Assembly (NCBI GenBank): GCA_030528295.1 | Contig: JAUMZC010000006.1 | Coordinates: 1 to 47,318, forward strand | From: Corynebacterium sp. | GTDB taxonomy: Bacteria; Actinomycetota; Actinomycetes; Mycobacteriales; Mycobacteriaceae | DNA length: 47,318 nt | Reading direction: 5' to 3' | Part shown: positions 8,886-19,750 of the stretch, one piece after another | Numbering within the stretch: position 1 is the stretch's first letter | How the letters are laid out: each line of letters opens with the position of its first letter | Notes under the pieces: model-generated | What the model was told of the DNA's origin: nothing | Databases searched by the model: none | The model's input: the letters and a program-made list of their open reading frames with translations, nothing else | Program-made: the position numbers and the translations under genes

Positions 8886-10825
8886 TGAAATACCTTCCTC
8901 CAGGCCTCATGACTCACCAAATCGGCATGAGCCGCACGATACCGCTGTTGCATTTCGGCGAACCGTTCCTTCACTTCGCGTTGCAATGCACGAGACTCCT
9001 GGAACAACGCCTTCGCCTTCTCCCTATCCCGCTGACGATACACAACGCCGCGCCCATCAGCGGTGGTGACGGTCGCGCCGTCGACACGCGAAAGGCTGAA
9101 CCAACGAGCCTCAATCGGAGCTAAGTTTGCCTGCGGCGCAGTATGGTGGGCGGCGTTTTCCTTGCTCAGCGAATGCTTCAGCCCCTTGAGCAGCCACAGC
9201 GCCTTCTTCACCGGCGCGAGACGACCACCAATATCCTTCGTGGGCACGCCGGGAATACCCGTAGCCTTAGGCAACTCCGAAGCGCTCGGCAACACCACAG
9301 CATCCGGGTATTGCTTCCGAATCTCCGCGATCCGCGGCAATGAAGTCTCCAGGATTTCGAAAAGATGCTCGGGTCCGGCGAGGAAGTCGCGCATCGCCTC
9401 GTTTTGGATCATCACCGTGGAGTATTCCAAACACAACAAATGTTTGAATGTGGCCTTGAGCATCGAGCGGACAATCCCATCCGCTGGGCCTTCGTGATAC
9501 ATTGCCGCAACAATCAGGCGGTTCCGCAGATGGAAGTACGCCTGCCAGTCAATGGCATCATCCTTATCAGACCACGCCATATGCCAAATGGCCACGCCTG
9601 GCCAGGTCGCCGTCGGATAACCAGCCTTGGCGGCACGCAAACCATACTCGGCATCATCCCATTTAATAAACAGTGGCAACGGCTGGCCGATTTCTTCAGC
9701 CACGAGGCGTGGGATCATGCACATCCACCAGCCGTTGTAATCTACATCGATGCGACGGTGCAGGTCACGGGAGTTTTTATCCTTGGGCTTATCGTCTTTT
9801 TTGCCTTTATAATCCAGCGGCATCTTGGAAAAGTCATGATCGTAATGCACGTGCGGGGCGTGCGTCCACATAAATATGGAGCGATCGACAACTTCACCCA
9901 TGGAATGCAAGTGGCTACGCTCCTGCAGGTTCAGCATCTGCCCACCAACAAGCATCGGCGTTTTAGCAAAACGCGCTACCTGGAGGGCACGAAGGATGGA
10001 GTCAGGTTCGATTGCGATATCGTCGTCCATATAAAGAATGTATGGAGATTTCGCCGCACCGGCCTCACCATCACCTAATGCCTCCCACATAATGCGGGAA
10101 TAGCCGCCGGAGCCACCCAGGTTCCCTTGACGGAATTCGAACAAACGTCCATCAAAGTGTTGGGCGACAGCGGCATAATTTGGCTCATCCGAGGGATGCT
10201 TTGTGCCCTGATCCGGCATAATCACAGCATCGATCACAGCATCGACTTCCGGATCACTGGCCAGGGCCTCCAAAGCAGCCACTGCATCAGCCGGACGGTT
10301 AAACGTGGGAACACCGATCGTTACCCTCGCCTCAAACGGGCCCACTTCATCACCGTTCGGCAATACCTGTGGGCCCGGATGCGCGGGGGCGAACCAACCA
10401 GCGCTGGTAATCGTGGCGTCGTCCTCCGCTGTCACATCAAACCAATACCAACCGCCATCTTCAAACGGCGCAAGCGAAAGTTCGAACTCAATTGCGCTGT
10501 CTTCGACGAGGCCGCCTTCAACTCCGATGCGGGCACCATCAATCTTCGAGCGATACACATCAACCCTGGCAGCGCCCTTGACCTCCACGCGCAGCACCAC
10601 AGAATCCAATTGCGACCATCGACGCCAATAGCTTGCGGGGAACGCATTGAAATAGGTCTGGAAACTCACCTCGCAACCGCTAGGAATGGTGACACTTGTT
10701 CGGTCGCTCCAGCTCGCACGAGCATTATTGCGATCTGACTCGATCAGATACAGCATGCGCACATCATGTGGCTCACCGCGCTTGGGTAATAACACCCGCT
10801 GCAACTGTTCGATCGCTTTGCTCAT
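8882..10825 (-). CDS. glfT2: Galactofuranosyltransferase GlfT2
   Basis: Processive UDP-galactofuranose transferase that polymerises the galactan chain of arabinogalactan on its lipid carrier at the inner membrane face. The 647 residues comprise an N-terminal beta-rich domain (about 1-160) and a GT2 domain. That domain starts near 170 (VTIGVPTFNRP) and has the metal-binding DDD at about 267-269 (LYMDDDIAIEP). The catalytic-base region WDDAEYG and the WHMAWSDKDD motif follow, then a helical C-terminus. It is first in the glfT2 - phosphatase - ubiA operon. The start is supported by a purine-rich GAAAGG sequence upstream. Confidence 0.96.
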   Translation of the reverse strand: MSKAIEQLQRVLLPKRGEPHDVRMLYLIESDRNNARASWSDRTSVTIPSGCEVSFQTYFNAFPASYWRRWSQLDSVVLRVEVKGAARVDVYRSKIDGARIGVEGGLVEDSAIEFELSLAPFEDGGWYWFDVTAEDDATITSAGWFAPAHPGPQVLPNGDEVGPFEARVTIGVPTFNRPADAVAALEALASDPEVDAVIDAVIMPDQGTKHPSDEPNYAAVAQHFDGRLFEFRQGNLGGSGGYSRIMWEALGDGEAGAAKSPYILYMDDDIAIEPDSILRALQVARFAKTPMLVGGQMLNLQERSHLHSMGEVVDRSIFMWTHAPHVHYDHDFSKMPLDYKGKKDDKPKDKNSRDLHRRIDVDYNGWWMCMIPRLVAEEIGQPLPLFIKWDDAEYGLRAAKAGYPTATWPGVAIWHMAWSDKDDAIDWQAYFHLRNRLIVAAMYHEGPADGIVRSMLKATFKHLLCLEYSTVMIQNEAMRDFLAGPEHLFEILETSLPRIAEIRKQYPDAVVLPSASELPKATGIPGVPTKDIGGRLAPVKKALWLLKGLKHSLSKENAAHHTAPQANLAPIEARWFSLSRVDGATVTTADGRGVVYRQRDREKAKALFQESRALQREVKERFAEMQQRYRAAHADLVSHEAWRKVFQ

Positions 10826-10942
10826 ATTTTTCCAGCCTTTCTGTTGGGTTACCCATTCAGCGTAGTCTTCCCAAAACTATAAAGTGCTTAAGCCACCCGG
10901 GAAGGTGGGGTATGAGAGAAGTAATAGTTTTTGGTTCGGCCA

Positions 10943-11728
10943 CTAGGAACCAGAGAAATATGAGACGCCAGGCGTGGTCTTGCCAAGCAATTCTTCTACT
11001 GTGACGAACTTGTATCCCGATTTGCTTAGCTGGTTCACAATACAAGGTACTGCATCAACACTGGTCTTGTGGATGTCATGCATGAGGATGATTGACCCTG
11101 GCTGAGTGTTCGCCACGGCACGGTTACAAACAATCGTTGAGTTCCTGTCTGCCCAGTCCCTGGTATCCACGTCCCACAGAATTGACGACATCCCCGCATT
11201 CCCAATCTCCCTAGAAGCAGTTGGGCTTAACGCACCGTAGGGCGGCCGCATTATCGTTGGCATCGCCCCGGTTGCTTGCTTAATCGCCGCGCTCGTATCG
11301 TCGAGTTCCCTCTTGATCGCATACGGCGCCATTTGCGACAAATCTGGATGGTTCCACGTGTGGTTACCAATCTGGTGCCCTGCCCGCACAATCTTGCGCG
11401 CCAGCCCAGGGTTACGCGTCACTTGCTCACCGACCACAAAAAACGTCGCTTTCGTTTCGTACTGCTTCAGGATTTCCAGCAACTGCGCTGTGTACTGCCC
11501 CGGCCCGTCATCGAACGTCAGTGCTACGCATGGGTTTGCACCACACACCCCCAAGCTTTTCGACGTCGCTTCCTTGCTCGGGGACGCTACACCGTCACTA
11601 CTCACCAACCGATAGCGCTCCACGTGTTCAGCCGGGGAATGCCTCACACCATAAAATCCCACGAGCAGCATGCTCACAGCAACGAAAGTAATAATATTTA
11701 ATAATGCAGTAGAAGTGCGTTTATTCAC
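10943..11728 (-). CDS. Secreted polysaccharide deacetylase (NodB domain)
   Basis: Carbohydrate esterase family 4-type metal-dependent deacetylase, likely acting on peptidoglycan or another envelope glycan. Residues 8-27 form a signal or anchor segment. NodB motifs appear in order: LTFDDGP, NHTWNHPDL (metal His pair), RPPYGAL, WDVDTRDW and IILMHDIH. It stands alone between glfT2 and glf, with a 118-bp gap on one side and a 448-bp gap on the other, so it is probably transcribed separately from the galactan genes. The C-terminal SYFSGS lacks a sorting signal. The substrate is not evident. Confidence 0.9.
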   Translation of the reverse strand: MNKRTSTALLNIITFVAVSMLLVGFYGVRHSPAEHVERYRLVSSDGVASPSKEATSKSLGVCGANPCVALTFDDGPGQYTAQLLEILKQYETKATFFVVGEQVTRNPGLARKIVRAGHQIGNHTWNHPDLSQMAPYAIKRELDDTSAAIKQATGAMPTIMRPPYGALSPTASREIGNAGMSSILWDVDTRDWADRNSTIVCNRAVANTQPGSIILMHDIHKTSVDAVPCIVNQLSKSGYKFVTVEELLGKTTPGVSYFSGS

Positions 11729-12176
11729 GGTTCCGTTTCACAGTTCTGTAGGTTACTTGCATCGAAAGGACCCACACTGTTTCCAGGCTTACTATCTCGT
11801 ACCCCGCCCGGAATTTATCTGTGAGTCCATTAAAATCAACACGAGTTCTCGTGCACACCTCTAAGTTATAGCTGCATTATTACAATTCGTCTGCAGCTAT
11901 TCGCTCTTTATGGGGTACTTTGAACACCCCCGGCTGAGTCGCCAAATATCCGCTACACTGCAGGTATTACCCCTAACAACACGCCAGGACGATGAACAAT
12001 TCCCCTAGCGGCAATTTTCCCCCAATATTGACTGCACAAGGCTTATCTCCCCCGATTAATTTTCCTAAAAAACAACGTGCACTACTGTTTTCTTGGGCTA
12101 ATTTTCCGAACTTAAACAGAATCCAAGCGTCGGCATTCTCCCTACGACGCTTTGGACCTGTTACATATGTCTCCTA
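11729..12176. other. Intergenic region between the deacetylase gene and glf
   Basis: An AT-rich 448-bp gap carrying the deacetylase promoter region (minus strand) and the sequence after the glf stop. I see no convincing small gene and no clear terminator hairpin. Short open frames here have no family signature or ribosome binding site. Confidence 0.5.
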
Positions 12177-13412
<1,236 letters not shown>

Positions 13413-13500
13413 TCACTTTTACAACACCAATCACACTGATAGCATGTGTCACTAGAGTTTATAACCGTAACATTGTCTTGATCTCAGGGAGTGTCTTCAA

Positions 13501-15210
13501 ATGCTGCAACGCCGCCGCTTAATAGCGGGCTCCCACCGACCCGCCCTCGCTGCGATCCTTGCAATAATCCTGCTCGTATCCGTAGCGTATGGCATCGGTG
13601 GAATTAAAAACACCCAAGACGCAGGCCAAAACCCCATCAGCGCCGCGATCAATACCACTAGTTTCGAAGGCGGCGACACAGTGGTCGTAGAGGATTCCGC
13701 GATTATCGCTCAGGGCCAAACCGCAGGCCCGCGAAACGTCAAAGAATTCTCCCGCGAAGAACCTTTTTCCATCTTTGCGCTGTCTTGGGAAGGCGACCGC
13801 AATCTCGCCGCCTTCTTCCGCGCACAAAAGGAAGATGGCAGCTGGGGCCCCTGGTATGACGCCGAACCCCTATCCGAAAATATCGGCGCAAACACGGGAA
13901 CTGAACCAATCTATCTTGAGCCGACCAAGAAAGTCCAGGTAGCGGCACATAATGTCAGCGACCCTGCCGGAATCGAAGCTGTGTTCATTGATGGAAAAGC
14001 TGATGAAGGCGGCATCGCACTCACCGCAGAAAGCGATGGCATGCCAAACGTCGTCACCCGAGCAGGTTGGCGTGCGGACGAAAGCATTCGCTGCAGCTCC
14101 CCCTCTTACGATGATGAAACCAACGCGATTACCATCCACCACACCGCTGGTTCAAACAACTACTCGAAGGCTGAAGCGGCGGGTATCGTACGCGGAATTT
14201 ACCAATACCATGCCCAGCAGCTTGGCTGGTGCGACATCGGATACCACTCGCTCGTCGATAAGTATGGCACCATCTACGAGGGCCGCTACGGTGGTTTAAG
14301 CAAAACTGTTCAGGGCGCCCACGCCGGCGGATTCAACGAGAACACATGGGCGATTTCCATGCTCGGCAATTATGAGCAAGTGGAACCTCCCGCAGTCATG
14401 ATCAACGCCGTGGGCGAACTTGCTGGTTGGCGCGCCAAGGTCGGTGATTTTGATCCCACCGGCCAGGATGTTCATTATTCGGAAGGCACCAGTTTCTCCA
14501 AGTACAGCTACGGGCAAGCCGTAACATTGCCAAACATCTTTGCGCACCGCGACGTCGGAAATACTGCATGTCCAGGCACGCATGCCTACGCCAAAATGGA
14601 CACGATCCGCGATATCGCCAAACGTAAGTACGATTCGATTGGCGCTACCACCACTCAGCAAGCTGAGCCCACTGCTCTCACATCGCCACAGCCTGATTCG
14701 TTGCTCGCTGGAGCTTCGCAGGGGCGCCTCACCAGCGACGTCGCAAAGTACGGCAATGTTGACGTCATTGAGGGGCTGAAGGTGAAGGATGTGCCCGCGG
14801 TGATCCAAGCGCTACTCGACCGTACTGGCGATGACAAGTTTGCCTCAGCGTGGCGCAGGATTGTCGACGCCCTGGGCCCTATCCTCGGCGAACCGCGCGG
14901 CGGCGTACACACAGCAACCCCAGTTGGCGAGCGTAATTCCGCTGTTGAGTACGTGCCTTTTGATAATGGCATGATTGTGTCTTCTCCTGAGGCGGGTACA
15001 CACGCGGTGTGGGGCAAGATTGGCGACGCCTGGGCAGAACAAGGATTCGATTCCGGCCCGCTCGGTTTGCCGATCAGCGAGGAATACGCCGATGGTGACC
15101 TTGTCCGCGTTGATTTCCAGGGCGGCTATGTCACGTTCAACCCTGCTGACGGCAATGTGGAGATTCATACTTCTTATGCAGCTCCTTCCACTGGTGGGAT
15201 GTCGTCGTAG
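13501..15210 (+). CDS. Secreted N-acetylmuramoyl-L-alanine amidase (PGRP/Amidase_2) with LGFP repeats
   Basis: Cell-wall hydrolase of 569 residues. A signal or anchor segment lies at about 15-35. A domain with the segment SIFALSWEGDRNLAAFFRAQ precedes the zinc amidase domain at about 185-370. Predicted zinc ligands are His in ITIHHTAG (near 214), His in FAHRDVG and Cys in TACPGTHAY (near 349-358). The C-terminus has LGFP-type repeats (PLGLPISEEY, VDFQGGYVTF), so it may bind the same wall layer as Cop1. AGGGAG precedes the ATG. The gene is divergent from glf, and its last 37 bp overlap the convergent HNH gene. Confidence 0.93.
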   Translation: MLQRRRLIAGSHRPALAAILAIILLVSVAYGIGGIKNTQDAGQNPISAAINTTSFEGGDTVVVEDSAIIAQGQTAGPRNVKEFSREEPFSIFALSWEGDRNLAAFFRAQKEDGSWGPWYDAEPLSENIGANTGTEPIYLEPTKKVQVAAHNVSDPAGIEAVFIDGKADEGGIALTAESDGMPNVVTRAGWRADESIRCSSPSYDDETNAITIHHTAGSNNYSKAEAAGIVRGIYQYHAQQLGWCDIGYHSLVDKYGTIYEGRYGGLSKTVQGAHAGGFNENTWAISMLGNYEQVEPPAVMINAVGELAGWRAKVGDFDPTGQDVHYSEGTSFSKYSYGQAVTLPNIFAHRDVGNTACPGTHAYAKMDTIRDIAKRKYDSIGATTTQQAEPTALTSPQPDSLLAGASQGRLTSDVAKYGNVDVIEGLKVKDVPAVIQALLDRTGDDKFASAWRRIVDALGPILGEPRGGVHTATPVGERNSAVEYVPFDNGMIVSSPEAGTHAVWGKIGDAWAEQGFDSGPLGLPISEEYADGDLVRVDFQGGYVTFNPADGNVEIHTSYAAPSTGGMSS

Positions 15211-16607
15211 TCGCGGAGTTGCCGTTTCCGTAGCGTCATCTGCTCGATGTGCCGTTTCCGCTGGTTGGCACGGTATTTTCTAAGGGTTAGGCCCCATCGG
15301 CCTAGCCCGTTTCTGCTTGGGGGCTGGGCATAGTGTTCGTCGTCGTATTTCGCGTTGGTGTGCCGCGTGACGACGCCCCGCTCCAGCCCCTTGACACTTC
15401 CAGCTAGGGGCCCGTTTGGCACACTGGCAACTTCAATCCCATCCATTTCCCACGTTATGACGCCGTACACATCACTGTGCGCACGAATGTTTCGGTCTGT
15501 TTTGAAGTTATGGTGTGTACGGCACAGACATTGGAGGTTTGAAAGAGTGGTCCATCCGCCGGCTTCCCAGTTAATGACGTGGTCAATGTCGCAGAATCGG
15601 GCATCGACGTTGCATCCGGGAAATTTACAGGTACCATCGCGTAGCCTTGCTACCGCAGTTTGGTCTTCGGTGGGGTCGTGGTCTTCACGGCAAATCGCTG
15701 CCACTTCATCGATGCTGCGATATTTCACAACCCTCGCTTTCATCAGGGACTCACGTTGCGAATCCGTGACTTGTCCTTGCCCATCTGCATACACCAGTTC
15801 AAAGTCTTGCACCTGGGCAGGTTCCCCCACACCGTAGATCCGCACTTCCCGCACGTTTTCCCTGGCAGCCTCTTCGCCGCAAAGCCGATTCATCACTACC
15901 TGGTCAAGGCGCATTTTTGCGTCTTTTGCATCGGCCGCGATTGTATTGCTTGCTTCGTACGCATCGGCGGTAGGCATTGTTACTTGCAGCATCGTGACCG
16001 AAGGGTCGTTCGTATGGATGAGTTCCACACCATAAGCGGCTACCGGCGGATCAAAGTCTACTTTTCCGGTGTTGGGGTCTTCGAATTCTTGGTAGGCCCC
16101 GATTCGCACAAGCTCGTCGCGAATCTTTTTCCGCATCCAATGAGCAGTGGGCGGCACCTGATTCTCCGCGACCGGCGACAAGCACTCCACAAGAAAAATA
16201 TCCAGCAGCTCCCAGACTTCGGCGTACTCATCTTCCATGGGAACGATCACCAAACCATTCCAGATGGTTCGCAACATTGCATAGTTGATGAGCCCCGACT
16301 TCAGTCCATACTCTTTTAATCTGGGCAACCACGTGTGCAGCAACCAACAACCACCCACAATATTATTGATGCACACCTCCGAGTAATGTGCTGATTGCAT
16401 CGCCAACCGCCGCACCACCCGACGGAAATTCTCGCCCTCCCATTCCACCCCCTCAGTGGCGGCTAAATAATTCTCTAGAAATTGGATGTTTTGTTTCGTT
16501 TCGTCAAGGCCCAGTTTGTTGTTCGGGTTATGCACGATAAACCCCACGTTAGGCGTTTCTTCAGCCACCGCTCTGACTCCCTCTCCCGATTGCTTCCCTG
16601 CCCCCAT
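15174..16607 (-). CDS. DUF222 / 13E12-repeat family protein with HNH endonuclease domain
   Basis: Protein of the actinobacterial 13E12-repeat (DUF222) family. The N-terminal two thirds are the helical DUF222 region. The C-terminal HNH domain has CKFPGCNVDARFCDIDHVI (metal Cys pair and DH), then LQCLCRTHHNFKTD. The biological function of this multicopy family is uncertain; nuclease activity is inferred from HNH. I chose the ATG at 16607 (MGAGKQS). An in-frame ATG at 16670 would add 21 hydrophobic and Gly-rich residues. Its 3' end overlaps the amidase gene tail-to-tail by 37 bp. It lies between cell-wall genes and may have arrived by transposition or gene conversion. Confidence 0.88.
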   Translation of the reverse strand: MGAGKQSGEGVRAVAEETPNVGFIVHNPNNKLGLDETKQNIQFLENYLAATEGVEWEGENFRRVVRRLAMQSAHYSEVCINNIVGGCWLLHTWLPRLKEYGLKSGLINYAMLRTIWNGLVIVPMEDEYAEVWELLDIFLVECLSPVAENQVPPTAHWMRKKIRDELVRIGAYQEFEDPNTGKVDFDPPVAAYGVELIHTNDPSVTMLQVTMPTADAYEASNTIAADAKDAKMRLDQVVMNRLCGEEAARENVREVRIYGVGEPAQVQDFELVYADGQGQVTDSQRESLMKARVVKYRSIDEVAAICREDHDPTEDQTAVARLRDGTCKFPGCNVDARFCDIDHVINWEAGGWTTLSNLQCLCRTHHNFKTDRNIRAHSDVYGVITWEMDGIEVASVPNGPLAGSVKGLERGVVTRHTNAKYDDEHYAQPPSRNGLGRWGLTLRKYRANQRKRHIEQMTLRKRQLRDYDDIPPVEGAA

Positions 16608-16915
16608 GTTACCGCCCACACCGCCACCAGAAAAGCACATCCGCAGCCACCGCAATATTGGACGCAACACAAACAGCTACCCCCGCGCACCGTCGTTACG
16701 CAGAGAAAACAACATGCCACAACAACGCCCACAATTAAATTGCGCAACTCCGTCTCGCTTGTCGACGCCGCGCAAAACGCCCCTCAGCAGACGCTCAGCG
16801 GGGCCACAGACGCACGTTTGCAGCACAGCGTATCAAATAAGCTATCCGTAGAGCATAAAACGGCTAAAAATAAAATCTGTGCAATTCAGCACATTTTCAA
16901 GTTCACAGCCGCACC

Positions 16916-17395
16916 CTATTGTAGGGGTGGCATAATTTGGGCCAGTGCAGTGTCAAAGTCGAGTGTATCCACAAGCAACCGCTCACCATCGAGCGCCTCC
17001 ACCCAAGGCTCATAGTGGCAGTGGCAGACTTCTTCCCAACTCGGGGGACGGTTGCGCCCGGTTACACGTCGATAATGTTCTTCCCGGTCTTGCAACTGAC
17101 ATTCGATTTGCAGAAGCTCCGCCCCTTTTTCCTCAGCGAGGTCGGTGAATCTTTTACGAGTGATATGTAAAGGATTCACCAGGTCCACCACCACATCATT
17201 CCCTAATGCAAGGTTTTCGGCAGCGAGATTTGCCACAGCTTGATAGCCCCGGTCAGCCAAGTCTCCCAAAACTGCGAACGGTTCTTCGATGGCGTCAACA
17301 CGCAAATACGTGGCTTGGGTGCGACGTGCCACTACCTTAGCCAGACGGGTTTTGCCCACTCCCGGCAACCCCGCAAACACGATAAGTTTTACCAC
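16916..17395 (-). CDS. P-loop kinase, AAA_33/zeta-toxin-like fold
   Basis: A 159-residue protein with the Walker A motif GLPGVGKT at about residues 8-15 and a following strand with Asp (YLRVDAIEEP). This is the pattern of small AAA_33 kinases related to chloramphenicol phosphotransferase and zeta toxins. The C-terminal half contains an Arg-rich stretch (REEHYRRVTGRNRP) suited to a lid. It is 9 bp downstream of a HAD phosphatase gene in the serS operon. No antitoxin-like small gene adjoins it, so a metabolic or tRNA-related kinase role is as likely as a toxin. The substrate is unknown. Confidence 0.82.
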   Translation of the reverse strand: MVKLIVFAGLPGVGKTRLAKVVARRTQATYLRVDAIEEPFAVLGDLADRGYQAVANLAAENLALGNDVVVDLVNPLHITRKRFTDLAEEKGAELLQIECQLQDREEHYRRVTGRNRPPSWEEVCHCHYEPWVEALDGERLLVDTLDFDTALAQIMPPLQ

Positions 17396-17404
17396 GCCGC
17401 CACC

Positions 17405-18256
17405 CTAAAACCACCTTGTAAGAATGTCGCCGATCCCGCCGTCGTTGTTGCTGCCGCAGATTTCATCAGCGATGGCCTTTAAGTCAGGGTGCGCATTCGC
17501 CACGGCAACCCCATAACCAGCCCATTTCAACATTTCCATGTCGTTGGGCATATCGCCGAAACACAAGACATTTCGTGCAGATACCCCAATGTATTTGGCC
17601 AATTCAGCCACCCCGGTTGCCTTGTTCACGCCAGGTGCAGAAACCTCCAACAACCCCTCATTCATAGAATATGTGACATGCGCCATACTCGCTGGAACCA
17701 TCGGTTTGATCAGTGCATATAACTCTGGCGCACTCAGCGAATCGTTACGGAGAAGGAGTTTCACTGCCGGTTGGCCAATCACTAATGATTCGGGTGCATG
17801 ACCGTATTCGTCAGCATCCCAGGCGTGCACATAGGAAGGAGCAACGATAAAAAGTTCGTCCTCGGGTGCGAATGCGGACTCGCCACAACGCTCCACAGCA
17901 ACCCCAACATCGGTGACGAGGCGCGCGGCGTCGATAATCCTGCGCATCACCTCGGGCTGAAGCTCATGGCGCTGCAGAATCTGGTCGCGCGCGGAGTCAT
18001 AAATGACGGCGCCATTCGTGCACACGCAGACGGGACGCACAGTGAGCTGGTCCAGCACAGGCTTCATCCAGCGCGCAGGGCGCCCCGTAGCTAACGCCAT
18101 AACGGTGCCAGCATGAGTCATCCGCATAATGGCTTCCCGAACAAATTTTGGAATACGTTCGGCGTCATCGATGAGTGTGCCATCAATGTCGCTGGCTACC
18201 AGCAACGGCGCCTCAAACAACGGCAGATTCCCGGAGATCTCTAACGTTGCGGTCAT
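17405..18256 (-). CDS. HAD-superfamily phosphatase, Cof (IIB) type
   Basis: Cytoplasmic phosphatase of 283 residues. HAD motif I is [10 protein letters not shown] (residues 22-31), motif II is ALATGRP, motif III is a Lys in VKLLLRND, and motif IV is [10 protein letters not shown], followed by [13 protein letters not shown]. The cap is of the Cof/IIB type, whose members act on small sugar phosphates or nucleotides. The start overlaps the serS stop by 4 bp, so it is translationally coupled to serS. C. glutamicum has a HAD gene at the same place. The specific substrate is not known. Confidence 0.92.
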   Translation of the reverse strand: MTATLEISGNLPLFEAPLLVASDIDGTLIDDAERIPKFVREAIMRMTHAGTVMALATGRPARWMKPVLDQLTVRPVCVCTNGAVIYDSARDQILQRHELQPEVMRRIIDAARLVTDVGVAVERCGESAFAPEDELFIVAPSYVHAWDADEYGHAPESLVIGQPAVKLLLRNDSLSAPELYALIKPMVPASMAHVTYSMNEGLLEVSAPGVNKATGVAELAKYIGVSARNVLCFGDMPNDMEMLKWAGYGVAVANAHPDLKAIADEICGSNNDGGIGDILTRWF

Positions 18257-19521
18257 GCCACCGGTTCAAGAACATCACGACCAATAAACGGACGCAACGC
18301 TTCAGGTACCACAACAGAACCGTCCGCTTGCTGATTGTTTTCCAGAATCGCAACCAACCAGCGCGTGGTGGCAAGGGTTCCGTTGAGCGTCGCACACACC
18401 TGCGGGCGGCCATGTTCATCGCGGTACCGTACTTGCAGACGCCGCGCCTGGAACGTTGTGCAGTTCGAGGTTGAGGTGAGCTCACGGTAGGTGTTTTGGG
18501 TAGGCACCCAAGCCTCGGTGTCGAACTTACGCGCAGCTGAGGAGCCGAGGTCGCCGCCCGCGACGTCGATAATGCGGTAGGGCACCTCAACCGCGGCGAG
18601 CATATCGCGTTCCATATTCAGCAAACGCTGGTGCTCAGCGGCGGCCTCCTCCGGCTTACACCAAGTAAACATTTCCACCTTGTCGAACTGGTGTACGCGC
18701 AGAATGCCGCGAGTGTCCTTGCCGTAGGACCCCGCTTCCCGGCGGAAACACGAAGACCAACCGGCGTAACGCTTAGGACCTTTGGAGAGGTCGATAATCT
18801 CGCCCTGGTGATAGCCCGCTAATGCCACCTCGGAGGTCCCCACAAGGTACAAGTCATCGTCAGGTAGGTAGTACACCTCATCAGCATGTGCACCTAAGAA
18901 ACCTGTGCCAGACATCACCTCCGGGCGCACCAACACCGGCGGAATCATTAATTGGAAGCCATGCGCCACTGCCCGCTGCGCCGCCAAACTCAGCATCGCT
19001 AATTGCAGCATCGCGCCATAACCAGTGAGGAAATAGAAGCGCGCACCGCTGACCTTAGCGCCGCGTTCCATATCAATAAGCCCCAAGCTCTCGCCGAGCT
19101 CAAGGTGGTCTTTAGGGGTAAAGCCTTCCGCGGCGAAATCCCGCGGCGTACCGACGTGCTCTAACACGACGAAATCATCTTCGCCACCAGCTGGCGCCCC
19201 CTCGACGACGTTATTCAGCAGCATCTGAAGGCGATTCACTTCCTCCTCGGCAGCCTTTTGTGCAACGTCGGCATCCTTAACCTTTGCCTTCAGCTCATTG
19301 GAGCCCGCTAACAATGCCGGGCGCTCCTCCGGAGACGCCTGCCCAATCTTTTTGCCAAAAGCTTTCTGCTCGGCACGTAGCGAATCCGCTGTACTAATGG
19401 CCTCCCGGCGGGCTTCGTCGGCGGCAATAAGTTGGTCTACCAGCGCGGGGTCTTCCCCACGAACGATCTGCGAAGCGCGAACAACATCAGGGTTATCACG
19501 GAGAAATTTGAGATCAATCAC
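18253..19521 (-). CDS. serS: Seryl-tRNA synthetase
   Basis: Charges tRNA-Ser (and tRNA-Sec if present) with serine. The 422-residue length is normal. The N-terminal helical hairpin that clasps the tRNA variable arm spans about residues 27-105. Class II motif 2 is [20 protein letters not shown]. Motif 3 is in the segment [19 protein letters not shown]. It is the first gene of a serS - HAD - kinase operon and is divergent from the farR regulator gene. Confidence 0.97.
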   Translation of the reverse strand: MIDLKFLRDNPDVVRASQIVRGEDPALVDQLIAADEARREAISTADSLRAEQKAFGKKIGQASPEERPALLAGSNELKAKVKDADVAQKAAEEEVNRLQMLLNNVVEGAPAGGEDDFVVLEHVGTPRDFAAEGFTPKDHLELGESLGLIDMERGAKVSGARFYFLTGYGAMLQLAMLSLAAQRAVAHGFQLMIPPVLVRPEVMSGTGFLGAHADEVYYLPDDDLYLVGTSEVALAGYHQGEIIDLSKGPKRYAGWSSCFRREAGSYGKDTRGILRVHQFDKVEMFTWCKPEEAAAEHQRLLNMERDMLAAVEVPYRIIDVAGGDLGSSAARKFDTEAWVPTQNTYRELTSTSNCTTFQARRLQVRYRDEHGRPQVCATLNGTLATTRWLVAILENNQQADGSVVVPEALRPFIGRDVLEPVA

Positions 19522-19668
19522 AACTCAACCCTACCCTGCCTGCACGCAATCTCTTGAGGGCAAGCCGAGCAATACCATAACCACCCCCATTAAAAACCCC
19601 AATCCTCACTCAGGTTATAGCCTTTAGTAATAAAAGTCATATAAAGTTTGTTGAATTGCCCACAGTTT

Positions 19669-19682
19669 ATACTGACCAGTAT
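19669..19682. promoter_or_regulatory. Palindrome ATACTG-AC-CAGTAT in the serS-farR divergent region
   Basis: Perfect 6-bp arms with a 2-bp centre, 69 bp upstream of the farR start and about 150 bp upstream of serS. GntR-family regulators commonly bind such short palindromes near their own gene, so this could be an autoregulatory FarR site. The match is positional and structural only. Confidence 0.45.
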
Positions 19683-19750
19683 TACCCTCCAGTGTGGGGA
19701 ATACGCGAAATTCACCTTCCTGGTTATCACCACAAAGGTAATCTGGTTGT

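Noticed and set aside
9365..10078. 237-codon plus-strand frame opposite glfT2
   Set aside because: Antisense shadow of glfT2; the composition is typical of a reverse frame and no motif is present.
16916..17395. Zeta toxin of a toxin-antitoxin pair
   Set aside because: No antitoxin gene adjoins it, and the gene is embedded in a housekeeping operon.
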